DNA from: Bacillus sp. Marseille-Q3570
GTDB lineage: Bacteria; Bacillota; Bacilli; Bacillales; Fictibacillaceae
Direction of reading: 5' to 3'
DNA: 64,000 nt
Assembly (NCBI RefSeq): GCF_946151055.1
Contig: NZ_CAMGYZ010000012.1
Location: 62,001 to 126,000, forward strand
Part shown: one piece after another, positions 54,874 to 63,751 of the stretch
Position numbering within the stretch: the first letter of the stretch is position 1
Layout of the letters: every line of letters begins with the position of its first letter
Translations under genes and position numbers: made by a program
The notes under the pieces: generated by a model
What the model saw: the letters and a program-made list of their open reading frames with translations, nothing else
Databases searched by the model: none
Told to the model about the DNA's origin: nothing

Positions 54874-55557
54874 CTATTTAGGACTTATACAAATGCCTTC
54901 ATTATTGTTCCATTCAGCATGAAATATACCTTTTTCATTGTTATGACCTGTTGAAGCCAACACATTATCCAACCATTGACGGTCAAATCCGCGTTCGGCT
55001 AAATTATCCCATAATATTTCACCATCAATAATCAAGGTTGTTGGCAGGTCTACCAGTTCTTCTGGGAGATTGAGATCTTGCTTATCTGGTTTTTGATATT
55101 TTGATTTTAGTAAGGTACTGATTTGACCATTAGGTTCCAATATGCCATATTTGACTTCACTTACTGAAAAAACGTCATTTTGTCGCAGTAAGCTCAATAT
55201 TTGATTCACATCCAATTTGTTCTTTTGGGCTATCTTTCGATCAATTTTTCCGTCCCTTATGATAATTGCAGGATTGCCTACTAATAGAGAGCGTGTCGAT
55301 TTTATTTTCAACGTTATAATCTCTACCAACAACATAAGAAGTGTCCACAAACCAACCGCATATAAATAAGGAATAATTCCCATCCGATCCTTATAAATAG
55401 AGTTTCCTAAAAGATCTCCAAGCAATAAAACAAATACTAAATGAAAAGGTGTCAACTGATAAATAGATGTCTTGCCTGTTACAATAATGATAAAAAATAA
55501 AGTCACAAAGCCTACTACAACTTTAATCGTCAATAGACCTAAATGAATATCATCCAA
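54874..55557 (-). CDS. DUF421 (YetF-type) membrane protein
   Basis: A 227-residue protein with three N-terminal membrane segments and a C-terminal domain containing the pattern GNPAIIIRDGKIDRKIAQKNKLD and DVFSVSEVKYGILEPNGQIS, typical of DUF421/YetF. The start is a TTG at 55557 preceded by GGGAGG. Some relatives affect spore germination or membrane potential, but function is unknown. It is upstream of cls. Confidence 0.85.
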   Translation of the reverse strand: MDDIHLGLLTIKVVVGFVTLFFIIIVTGKTSIYQLTPFHLVFVLLLGDLLGNSIYKDRMGIIPYLYAVGLWTLLMLLVEIITLKIKSTRSLLVGNPAIIIRDGKIDRKIAQKNKLDVNQILSLLRQNDVFSVSEVKYGILEPNGQISTLLKSKYQKPDKQDLNLPEELVDLPTTLIIDGEILWDNLAERGFDRQWLDNVLASTGHNNEKGIFHAEWNNNEGICISPK

Positions 55558-56061
55558 GTTGCCTACCTCCCGATGATTTTGTCTTTATTTTGGCAAAAGT
55601 TATGAAAAGATATTCAAGAACTGTCGAATACTTCTGCAGGAATAAATTTCAATTAATAATTATGACGTAATTAACTTTATTCCAAACAATGAACCAATCG
55701 GTATTGCTGAAAATGTTATGCTAGTTATCAGAACAATGTTTTACATAATAGTAGTATAATTAATACGATTTTTAATTTATCCATCCTTTTCGTCTTAGCA
55801 GATATATGTTTTTTATTGCTTGCCATTTTATATCTTAATGACCATCACTCAGAAAAGTTTTTGCCTATATCCAGCACCATTTTGAAAAAATTCTAGAAAA
55901 AAAAATCATACGTTTCTTTATTCTAGAAAGGGACCATATGCGAATTAGGAATAGCCTCTTTATTGTAAAATTAATAGGCCTAACAAATTTGAAATAACTG
56001 GTGTTAAACAAGAGGGCAGCCTCCCTCATAGATAGCAAAAAAGAGCTCAGATCCCGTACCG
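55558..56061. other. AT-rich gap without recognised features
   Basis: About 500 bp of AT-rich sequence between the DUF421 gene and the IS3 element. No convincing reading frame, repeat or RNA was seen; the last bases form the left end of the insertion sequence. Confidence 0.5.
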
Positions 56062-56107
56062 ACCCCCGAAAGTTAGAGTGAAAAATCTAACTTTCGGAGG
56101 TGTTCTT

Positions 56108-56671
56108 ATGGCCAAATATAGTGAAGAATTTAAAATAAAGCTTGTTTCCGAGTATTTAAATGGAAATCTTGGATATAAATCATTAGCGAAAAAGTACAAT
56201 ATGCCCTCTCGAACACCAATACAAGATTGGGTAAGAGCCTATAAAACAAAAGGGATAGAAGGATTGAAGCGAAGAAAAATGAAGGAAGCGTACTCTATGC
56301 AATTTAAAATGATTACGATACAAATTATGTTAGAGACAGACGCCTCTTATCAGGAAACTGCTGAACAATTTAGACTGAACAATCCTTCATTAATTCATCA
56401 CTGGACGAAAACATTTAATGAACAAGGGGTAGAAGGCCTGAAACCTAAATTGAAGGGGAGACCTTCTATGTCTAAGAAACCCAATAAATCAGAGAAGAAA
56501 GAAGAGAAAAAGTGAACACGCGAAGAGGAATTAGAACGCCAGAATGAGTTACTGCGACTGGAAAATGCGCACCTAAAAAAGTTGAGAGCTTTTCGGGAGA
56601 ATCCGAATGCCTTCCGCGAAAAGCACAAGCAAAGCTCGCATTCGAACTTAAAGAAGAAGGATTCCGATTAA
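56108..56671 (+). pseudogene. IS3 orfA (HTH protein) with premature stop
   Basis: YSEEFKIKLVSEYLNGNLG and TPIQDWVRAYKTKGIEGLKRR are the helix-turn-helix half of an IS150-type transposase. A TGA at 56513 interrupts the frame, after which TREEELERQNELLRLENAHLKK (leucine-zipper part) continues in the same frame to TAA at 56671. Start ATG 56108 follows CGGAGGTG. Confidence 0.85.
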
Positions 56672-57506
56672 AAAATATTCTGCTTGTCGTGGGTATTCCT
56701 GAAGCAACCTATCGCTATCATATTAAAAACTTTGGGAAAGAAGATACAGACAGAGAACTAAAAGAACTCATTACTGATCTTTTTAAGCAGTTCCATGAAC
56801 GCTATGGTTATAAAAGGATCACCAAAGAGTTAAAGAAATTAGGACATTCTATTAACCATAAGAAAGTGTATCGTATAATGCGAGAATTGGGATTAAAGTG
56901 TGTGAAATTTATGAGAAAATCTCGTAAATATAATTCTTATAAGGGGAACGTTGGGAAAGTAGCGAAAAACCGATTATCCCGACGCTTTAGAACGCCTATT
57001 CCTCTTCAAAAATTAGTAACTGACATTACAGAATTCAAGTGTCTAGGCGAAGAGAAGTTATATTTAAATCCCATTCTTGACCTTTATAACGGAGAAATAA
57101 TTGCGTATGAAGTTAAAAAACGCCCCACATTAGATCTTGTCATGTCATGGAACCTTTAAAAGAAACGATAGAGATAATAAAGAATCATGCAACCTATCGC
57201 ACTACCATCAATTCTGATCAAGGCTGGCATTACCAGCACAATCAATGGGTGAAGATATTAAAGAAGAATAATGTCTTCCAAAGCATGTCACGGAAAACTA
57301 CATGCGCAGACAACGCTGCAATGGAAAACTTCTTTGGTATTTTAAAGCAGGAAATGTATTATGGAGAAGAATTAGTAAGCTATGAGGATTTAAGAAGGCG
57401 GATTGAAGAATATATCAACTGGTACAATCATGAACGTTCAAAGGAAAAATTGGATGGACTGAGTCCAGTCGAGTACCGAACTCAATCCATCCAATCAGCT
57501 GCATAA
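56605..57506 (+). pseudogene. IS3 orfB (DDE transposase) with a 5-bp duplication
   Basis: IPEATYRYHIKNFGKE, HERYGYKRITKELKKLGH, VTDITEF (first D), then after a shift TINSDQGWHYQHNQW (second D) and ENFFGILKQEMYY (E). The frame breaks at about 57146, where GTCAT is duplicated (CTTGTCATGTCATGGAA), so LDLVM is followed by a stop and EPLKETIE resumes in another frame. Non-functional. Confidence 0.85.
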
Positions 57507-57851
57507 CAAAACTCTAACTTTTGTTCCTTCCTGATTTTTCCTTCAGATATGAGAAACAAGAATATCGAATCCGGTCAGTAGAACTTCCTTCAATGATTTC
57601 GACATGCACCTCGCATCACCTCTTTAAAAAGGTATGCGAATATGGCTTGACCATTTGCCTAGTGGAATGTACTCTAAATACAATTTATCAACTAGGAAAC
57701 AGAGGTCTCTCAAGGTGACAGTTGTTTTCATTTGGTTATATCGGTTATAATAAAATTAGAAAGTTCGCATATATTAAAAAAGACCGTCGGTGCTGATAAC
57801 ACCAACGGTCATGCAATAGACGGTTCCCGTCAAGGGGGATCGGCAAAGGGT

Positions 57852-57896
57852 AGAATAATCCACCGGAGCCTCTAACTCAAGGGTGGATTATTTTTT
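57852..57896. terminator. Terminator shared by toxin mRNA and presumed antitoxin RNA
   Basis: AATAATCCACC / GGTGGATTATT stem; T-run on plus strand and A/T-rich on minus, as in type I toxin loci with convergent RNAs. Confidence 0.7.
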
Positions 57897-57971
57897 ATGG
57901 TTAAACGACAGTACTAAAACAATTAACGTTGCAAACGCACATGCGAACATCAACGCTTCGAATACCGTCAT
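57888..57971 (-). CDS. Holin-like type I toxin peptide
   Basis: A 27-residue peptide: MTVFEALMFACAFATLIVLV, then a short basic tail, with one membrane helix. This is the putative holin-like toxin family of Bacillus (TxpA/BsrG-like). The start at 57971 follows GGGGGGTGGTGC. A convergent terminator and the following hairpin near 57790-57820 (ACCGTCGGTG / CACCAACGGT) fit an antisense antitoxin RNA from the plus strand. An ORF-less copy lies at 47200. Confidence 0.8.
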   Translation of the reverse strand: MTVFEALMFACAFATLIVLVLSFNHKK

Positions 57972-58194
57972 GTAGCACCACCCCCCTTCTATTGGGAGTG
58001 TGCTGACCACCCTTGAGAAATCCTATACTATTGCGATTTTATTATAGCATAGACAACCTTTTAAAATTGTCGTTCAAAAGGACTATCCTAACTTCGATTT
58101 AGATATTGTTGTCAGTTTAATTTTATTTACTTCCTTACAAGTGGGTCTAGAAAAACTCAAGCTATCTTAAATAAGAGTTTTATTTCTTAAGTGT

Positions 58195-58320
58195 TTAATG
58201 AGCATCTTCATATAATTTAATTGAAATAGCCAATGTAACCCACTTTTTCTCTTGTTCAGGTGTATATATTTTGTATGTTCCTTTGACCATTTCAACCAAA
58301 GTCCAGCCTTCGCCACCTAA
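58195..58320 (-). pseudogene. Fragment of an unidentified gene
   Basis: The minus strand reads GEGWTLVEMVKGTYKIYTPE and ends ...KLYEDAH-stop, with no start. It abuts the pyruvate-oxidase remnant. Origin unknown. Nothing else is seen in 57972-58194. Confidence 0.35.
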
Positions 58321-58534
58321 CAGGAAGTGATGGGAAATGCAGTATTTGGGACCAATTTGCAGAACCCTAATTATGTAAGGTATGCCGATATTTGTGGAGA
58401 AATTGGCTATCGGGTTGAAAATCTAGATGAACTGGTTCCTGCATTACAACAAGCTGTATCACATAATAAGCCCTTGTATTATAAATATTGTTGTTGATGC
58501 CAATGAAGCTGCCTTACCTGAAAAGAATGGCTAA
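58321..58534 (+). pseudogene. C-terminal remnant of a pyruvate oxidase-type ThDP enzyme
   Basis: FGTNLQNPNYVRYADICGEI, GYRVENLDELVPALQQAVSH then, after a frameshift near 58490, VVDANEAALPEKNG-stop: the end of a YdaP/PoxB-like enzyme. No upstream part exists here. Confidence 0.75.
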
Positions 58535-58762
58535 CCGTATAATGCGAAAGGAAGGATTGCTCTTTTTAGGAACCGTCAGGAATGTATTCTAATACCTACC
58601 ATAAGTACTCCATTAAATAATAAAATACAAATCCTTTACTACATTTATTTTGGTGAAATTTCGTTATATTCTTTTAGTCTCTCCATTGAGTAAATTCATG
58701 AATTTTTTCTTCTTGTCGTTTAATATGATAGTCACAGAATTCCTTTATTGAGATATCTACTT

Positions 58763-58951
58763 TCAACCCTTCCTTAGGTTAATTATATCTTTAAGTTCAA
58801 GCCAATTGATCATATCCCATGAAAAATTAGGAAACATTGAGGAAATGTCATTTCCAGTCATTTTGGCAGCTAATATCATGACACCAAAAAAGGTGAAAAG
58901 GATTGAAAACATAATTAGTAAGCTTTCAAACAATCCAGAAGTTTTCATCAT
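58763..58951 (-). CDS. Small single-pass membrane protein
   Basis: A 62-residue protein with one strong hydrophobic stretch (LLIMFSILFTFFGVMILAAKM) and a short polar tail. AGGAGAG lies eight bases before the ATG at 58951, a good signal. No family recognised. Confidence 0.5.
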   Translation of the reverse strand: MMKTSGLFESLLIMFSILFTFFGVMILAAKMTGNDISSMFPNFSWDMINWLELKDIINLRKG

Positions 58952-59093
58952 TTTAACTCTCCTAAGATCTGATAAGTATTTTAATTCATTTTATATAAAA
59001 ATGGGAACCCTAAATAACTCTTACTGATTGGTAATCTCAGAAAAAGGTCAGTTGCAAATAGATATAAAAAACCCTTGAAAGGGATATTGATAC

Positions 59094-59429
59094 TTAGGAG
59101 AGATAATTGGAATGAAACATAACCATATAAAGAAAACTTATGGTATTTGAGGAGTGTTCATTATGGTAGCTATAATTGAGGGGTGGCATTGTATCTTTAA
59201 AGTCCAGAAATAAAATCGGAATATGGAAAAGGACTTTTCCAAATCCTTTTTGAACTATAGTGGGAGCGATCACAGTAACAGCATCAGAACTAGTAAAATA
59301 ATCACAAGTAGTAAGTACCTGTTCTTCAGAAGTATTAGAAGCACTTAAATCAAAATGCTCAAAAGGGGGGATGAAACTCATATATAAACAAAGTATAATT
59401 GATAGGCAACTGGCCATCAGACTTTTCAT
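59094..59429 (-). CDS. Hypothetical secreted or membrane protein
   Basis: About 111 residues beginning MKSLMASCLSIILCLYMSFI, a plausible signal or membrane segment; GGGGTGG precedes ATG 59429. The body contains TVIAPTIVQKGFGKVLFHIP. No family recognised; could be degenerate. Confidence 0.45.
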   Translation of the reverse strand: MKSLMASCLSIILCLYMSFIPPFEHFDLSASNTSEEQVLTTCDYFTSSDAVTVIAPTIVQKGFGKVLFHIPILFLDFKDTMPPLNYSYHNEHSSNTISFLYMVMFHSNYLS

Positions 59430-59516
59430 GTTATGTTCCACCCCTTTTTACACATTAGTATATTTTGCATAACCTTAATGGGTTGCAATATTGATTCACT
59501 TTAGTAGACAAAACTG

Positions 59517-59879
59517 CTATTCTTCTTGGTCCAACCTGTCATTTATCATTTGGTTGAGGATATGATTGATGCCAACCGTACGTTCAACTTCCAAAACAAA
59601 CGCAATGCCACGTCCAGGCTTATTGAGCTCGGCGTCAATCGTAATCGCTTCCAATACTTGATCTGTTTTCTTCTGATCAATCAACGTAAGAATGATTTCT
59701 TTTTCCGGTTCAATCACAAAGTTGAAAAGTTGGGATTTTTCATGAATTCCTGTCCCTCTCCCAAAAATAATCGTCCCGCCTTCAGCACCAGCTTTCTTGG
59801 ATGCTTCGACAACTTTTTCTGAATGCCCTTTATTCACAATCGTAACAATTAACTCATAATCGATGGAATGATCTTTCAT
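59517..59879 (-). CDS. PII-family signal protein, copy 1
   Basis: A 120-residue GlnB-fold protein: YELIVTIVNKGHSEKVVEASKKAG, EGGTIIFGRGTGIHEKS, EKEIILTLIDQKK. The usual T-loop tyrosine motif is absent, so it is a PII-like rather than a canonical nitrogen PII. It lies after its paralogue and two DUF1538 genes on the same strand, forming an operon whose membrane partner is probably DUF1538. Confidence 0.85.
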   Translation of the reverse strand: MKDHSIDYELIVTIVNKGHSEKVVEASKKAGAEGGTIIFGRGTGIHEKSQLFNFVIEPEKEIILTLIDQKKTDQVLEAITIDAELNKPGRGIAFVLEVERTVGINHILNQMINDRLDQEE

Positions 59880-59913
59880 AGTGTTATTCCGCCTTCCTGT
59901 AGAAATATCGATA

Positions 59914-60240
59914 TTATTTCAGTATATGACAAATACCCGCAATTTTTTTAGTGTCCACTACAAAACCGATACCATTACCTGGTTTATACAATTTAGCGGA
60001 ATTTTCAATTGCTGATAAAACCATTTCTATTTGATTCGACGTAACTAGCGTTAAAACAACTTCTTTTTCCGGCTGGATTTGTATCCCTAAGAAAGTTTTA
60101 AATTCATGTATTCCGGTTCCCCTGGCAAACACTACTGTACCACCCTCGGCTCCTGCTTTCTTTGAGGCCTCGACAACTTTTCGGGCTAATCCTTTTTTCA
60201 CGACGGTTACAATTAATTTATGATTCCATATTTTGTTCAT
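59914..60240 (-). CDS. PII-family signal protein, copy 2
   Basis: A 108-residue PII-like protein: HKLIVTVVKKGLARKVVEASKKAG, EGGTVVFARGTGIHEFKT and EKEVVLTLVTSNQIE. The ATG at 60240 follows AAGGAGAAGG and overlaps the end of the DUF1538 gene by 23 bases. Paralogue of the next gene, 34 bp away. Confidence 0.87.
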   Translation of the reverse strand: MNKIWNHKLIVTVVKKGLARKVVEASKKAGAEGGTVVFARGTGIHEFKTFLGIQIQPEKEVVLTLVTSNQIEMVLSAIENSAKLYKPGNGIGFVVDTKKIAGICHILK

Positions 60241-60958
60241 TTTCCTTCTCCTTTTTACTATATAGTATTCCCAAGATCAATACAGAAAGGATCGGGGCCA
60301 GTGCAACCAAAGCAATCATACCAAAGCCTTCCATCAAAGGATTACGACCTTCAATTTCGGTAGCGACTCCTACAACCATTGCCAAAATAAATGTAACTGT
60401 CATAGGACCAGTTGCGACACCGCCAGAGTCAAATGCAATGGCAGTAAAACTTCTTTTTGTAAACCGTGTCAAAGCGAAAGCTAATAAATAACCAGGAATG
60501 ATGAAATACCATAGAGGAATTCCCACAAGGACCCGTAACATCGAGAGGGCAACCGATACGGCCACACCAAACGATAACGTGTATAACATAACTTTTTCAG
60601 GAATTGAGCCTGACGTAACCTTATCAACCTCTTGGTTCAGAATTCTTACAGCTGGTTCGGCGAATGTAGCCACAAATCCAAGAACAAAACCAATTGGAAT
60701 CAAAATCCAATTATAAGAAAGACCTCCAAGAATAATACCCATCATTTCACCAGCTGGTAAAAATCCGAATTGTACACCTTGTAAAAAGAATGCTAAACCA
60801 AAAAAAGTAAAAATAAAACCTTTTATGATATCCTCAACTTTTTTCCTCGTCATCTTCAAATAAAAAATCTGAAAAAGCATAAAAACAATAAACAAAGGAG
60901 TCAATGCATAAACAACCTCAATCAAAGTATGCCCAAATCCATGAAAAGGGTTCATCAT
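60218..60958 (-). CDS. DUF1538 membrane protein, copy 1
   Basis: A 246-residue polytopic protein with about six or seven segments and the family motif AIAFDSGGVATGPMTVTFIL plus FAEPAVRILNQEVDKVTSG. It overlaps the upstream DUF1538 gene by four bases and the downstream PII gene by 23. Two such proteins plus two PII proteins suggest a PII-gated transporter or channel; the substrate is unknown. Confidence 0.87.
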   Translation of the reverse strand: MMNPFHGFGHTLIEVVYALTPLFIVFMLFQIFYLKMTRKKVEDIIKGFIFTFFGLAFFLQGVQFGFLPAGEMMGIILGGLSYNWILIPIGFVLGFVATFAEPAVRILNQEVDKVTSGSIPEKVMLYTLSFGVAVSVALSMLRVLVGIPLWYFIIPGYLLAFALTRFTKRSFTAIAFDSGGVATGPMTVTFILAMVVGVATEIEGRNPLMEGFGMIALVALAPILSVLILGILYSKKEKENEQNMES

Positions 60959-61647
60959 ACGTAAATCACTCCTAATAATAACACAGCAATGACAGGACCA
61001 ATAGATGAAAGAGCAACTAAGCCAAACCCATCAGTTGATGAGGTTTTGCTACTCAAAACAGAAGCAACCCCAACTCCTAAAGCAAGAATAAAAGGTACCG
61101 TCATCGGACCTGTTGTAACCCCACCGGAATCAAGGGCGATTGGCACGAATTCAGATGGTGTAAAAAAACTAAGGAGAAAAACCAGCGCATAACCTCCAAA
61201 TAACAAATAAACGATGGAGATGCTCAATATGATCCTCAACACAGCTAAACCGACAGAAATTCCTACACCTAATGCAACTGTATAGATAAGGATACTTTTA
61301 GGTATTGCCCCGTCTGAAACCATATCGACCTGGCTTCCTAAAACCCGAACATCCGGTTCAGCTATAGTAGCCACAATTCCTAAAACGACGCTAAGTAGAA
61401 TAACAAGCCCAGCTTTTCCTATCCTCGGTAATGCTGAGCCAATCAGTTCACCAACTGGGAGCAGCCCAATATCAACACCAATTAAAAAAAGGATCAATCC
61501 TAAACCTACCATTGCGACCCCAATTAGAAACTGTAAGAACATTTCTGTGGGTAACCAAATTACAGTAAATTGTAAAATAAGAACAACTGCTGTTATTGGG
61601 AGAATTGCCATAACAACCTCTTGTACGGTGTCTTTAATGTTATCCAT
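60955..61647 (-). CDS. DUF1538 membrane protein, copy 2
   Basis: A 230-residue paralogue: IVATIAEPDVRVLGSQVDMVS, PIALDSGGVTTGPMTVPFIL, with six to seven hydrophobic segments. First gene of the four-gene operon; the ATG at 61647 is 117 bp from a divergent K+ channel-like gene. Confidence 0.87.
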   Translation of the reverse strand: MDNIKDTVQEVVMAILPITAVVLILQFTVIWLPTEMFLQFLIGVAMVGLGLILFLIGVDIGLLPVGELIGSALPRIGKAGLVILLSVVLGIVATIAEPDVRVLGSQVDMVSDGAIPKSILIYTVALGVGISVGLAVLRIILSISIVYLLFGGYALVFLLSFFTPSEFVPIALDSGGVTTGPMTVPFILALGVGVASVLSSKTSSTDGFGLVALSSIGPVIAVLLLGVIYV

Positions 61648-61764
61648 TTTCTTCCCCTCTCTTTATTGAATTTATTACTCGATATCATAATTTCTATTTT
61701 TATAAGGATTGGCATAAGTATAAATAATACAAGCATAATTTAATGAGAAAGAAGGTTTTTTAAT

Positions 61765-62151
61765 ATGTTTTCTCATGTAAATAAAAAGCAATCAATTTAT
61801 AAACTATCGATCTTTTTATTGCTTTACCTTAATATTTGGCTGACCTTTACTGTTATTTATTGTGTACTTGACATAATAAATCTAGGGGCTGTTGTAGATC
61901 ATTACGCATCAGCGATTCATCAGGGTCAAAGAGTTGACCAGATTACCCGATCACTGTACTTAAGTGCAATCACACTACTGTCCGTTGGGTTTGGAGATGT
62001 TACTCCATTTGGATGGTCGCGAGGAGCGGCAATAATTCAAGCACTTATAGGGTATTTGCTACCAGCCGTAATCGTTATACAATTTATTTCACCATATAAC
62101 AATGGCACAAATCAGCTTAAACGGAAGTTTCACGATTCTAAAACGCCATAA
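61765..62151 (+). CDS. Two-TM potassium channel-like protein
   Basis: A 128-residue protein with N-terminal helix LYLNIWLTFTVIYCVLDII, a pore motif TLLSVGFGDVTPFG and a C-terminal helix (AAIIQALIGYLLPAVIVIQFI). The filter is GFGD instead of the canonical GYGD. No RCK domain. ATG 61765 is supported by GAGAAAGAAGG. Divergent from the DUF1538-PII operon. Confidence 0.8.
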   Translation: MFSHVNKKQSIYKLSIFLLLYLNIWLTFTVIYCVLDIINLGAVVDHYASAIHQGQRVDQITRSLYLSAITLLSVGFGDVTPFGWSRGAAIIQALIGYLLPAVIVIQFISPYNNGTNQLKRKFHDSKTP

Positions 62152-62228
62152 CATATCTTGTACCTAAGTAGTAGTTAAAACACGCCCTTCCACAAGGTAA
62201 ATTCAGTTTGAATTTAATAATTCGCTGA

Positions 62229-63719
62229 TTAGAAACCTTCCACATTATTTTCTCTTTCCAATAATAATCGATTTAACTCTCTTTTACTCTTTCTAGAAAC
62301 AAGGATATTAAGGATATCTCCCACCTTGATTTCAGTTTCACCAGATGGTGCGATTAATTCATCCTCACGAATTATCGCACTTATTAGTACATCCTTTGGA
62401 AAATCAATATCCGCTAGTTTCTTACCAGTTATAGTGGTCTCCTCATTAACTTGGAATTCCATGATTTCTGCATTTGCTTTTCCAATAGAAACCAATTCTA
62501 ACGAATGTTGGGGTTCCACTTTTTTGGGGCCAGTTAAGTCAAGTTTCTCAGCAAACCTTGAGATCGTGGAGCCCTGAATTAGGGCAGAAGTTAAGACAAC
62601 GAAAAAAACGATATTAAAGAATACTTGGCTATTTTCCAGGCCTGAAATCAATGGGAATGTTGCTAAAACGATAGGGACAGCACCTCTTAAGCCTGCCCAG
62701 GATAAAAAGATTTTTTCTTTATACTCAAACCCCATTTTTATTGTTGATAAAAACACAGCAATTGGTCTCGCTATTACGATTAGTATAGCTGATAGCAATA
62801 ACCCTTTTACCACAACATCAAAAGTGAACAATTGAGTTGGAAAAACCAATAGACCAAGTATCACAAACATGACAATTTGCATCATCCATGCAAAACCTTC
62901 ATTAAACTTGAAAATTGAATGTCGATAAGTTAAATCTGAATTTCCAATGACCATAGCAGCTACATAAACAGCTAATAGCCCACTCGCTCCAACCAGATCT
63001 GTTACACTATAGGCTAATAAGGCAAATGCTAATGAAAAAACTGGGTATAAACCACTTGAATCTAAGTTGATTTGATTTATCGCATAAGATCCTAATCTAC
63101 CAATAAATATCCCCATCACTAATCCAAATCCCATTTGCCAAAAGAATGAACCTATCAACAGATAATACAATGGGTTGTCAATGGTTAGTAGTTCTATAAA
63201 GGAAATTGTTAAAAAGACTGCCATCGGGTCGTTTGTACCAGACTCAACCTCAAGCGTAGAGCCGAGTTTCTTCCGAACATTTTGGCCTTTTAAAACGGCA
63301 AAAACCGCAGCAGCATCTGTAGAACCGACAATAGAACCAAACAGGAAACCTTCTACCCATGTAACACCCAAAATGTATTTAGCAGCAATAGCAACTACGG
63401 TCGTTGTGATTAAAACCCCTATTGTAGCGAGTGATAATGATGGTTTTGCTACAGATCTAACGGTTGACAGTTTAGTTTGCAAACCACCCTCAAACAGGAT
63501 GATAACTAATGCTAAAACACCGATGAGCTGGGTGATTTTAGCATCATCGAAATAAATGAAGCCTAATCCATCACTTCCTGTAATCATTCCTACCGCAATA
63601 AACAATACTAGGGCTGGTACGCCAAGCCGAGTGGAAAATTTAGTCGTTAAAACACCAATAATTAATAAGAGGGCAACTGCCATTATAAAGTAATCTGAAT
63701 TTAAGAATTGTTCTTCCAT
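62229..63719 (-). CDS. CPA1-type cation/proton antiporter with TrkA-C domain (NhaP2-like)
   Basis: A 496-residue membrane protein with about 12 segments and a cytoplasmic TrkA-C domain (residues ~405-485). Core motifs: FEGGLQTKLSTVRSVAKPSL, GSIVGSTDAAAVFAVLKGQNV, ESGTNDPMAVFLT and SWAGLRGAVPIVLATFPLI. Layout as in K+/H+ antiporters of the CvrA/NhaP2 group; ion choice (K+ or Na+) is open. Near a K+ channel-like gene and a DUF1538-PII operon, suggesting cation homeostasis. Confidence 0.9.
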   Translation of the reverse strand: MEEQFLNSDYFIMAVALLLIIGVLTTKFSTRLGVPALVLFIAVGMITGSDGLGFIYFDDAKITQLIGVLALVIILFEGGLQTKLSTVRSVAKPSLSLATIGVLITTTVVAIAAKYILGVTWVEGFLFGSIVGSTDAAAVFAVLKGQNVRKKLGSTLEVESGTNDPMAVFLTISFIELLTIDNPLYYLLIGSFFWQMGFGLVMGIFIGRLGSYAINQINLDSSGLYPVFSLAFALLAYSVTDLVGASGLLAVYVAAMVIGNSDLTYRHSIFKFNEGFAWMMQIVMFVILGLLVFPTQLFTFDVVVKGLLLSAILIVIARPIAVFLSTIKMGFEYKEKIFLSWAGLRGAVPIVLATFPLISGLENSQVFFNIVFFVVLTSALIQGSTISRFAEKLDLTGPKKVEPQHSLELVSIGKANAEIMEFQVNEETTITGKKLADIDFPKDVLISAIIREDELIAPSGETEIKVGDILNILVSRKSKRELNRLLLERENNVEGF

Positions 63720-63751
63720 ATGTAAGTCCTACCTCCTAACCAAAATGATTT

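Larger units (their letters stand above)
56062..57530 (+). mobile_element. Decayed IS3-family (IS150-like) insertion sequence
   Basis: About 1.47 kb. Left end GAAAGTTAGAGTGAAAAA (near 56071) is mirrored by AACTCTAACTTT near the right end (57508-57525), giving imperfect terminal inverted repeats. It contains orfA and orfB of an IS150-type transposase, both disrupted. No clear target-site duplication was identified. Confidence 0.85.

Noticed and set aside
56500..56530. Programmed -1 frameshift site between orfA and orfB at AAAAAG
   Set aside because: Shifting there runs into an immediate stop; the TGA is better explained as a point mutation because the same frame continues as orfA.
57521..57718. 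65-residue plus-strand frame after the IS3 element
   Set aside because: No ribosome site and no family; part may be the antisense of a gene start cut by the insertion, but that is too weak to annotate.
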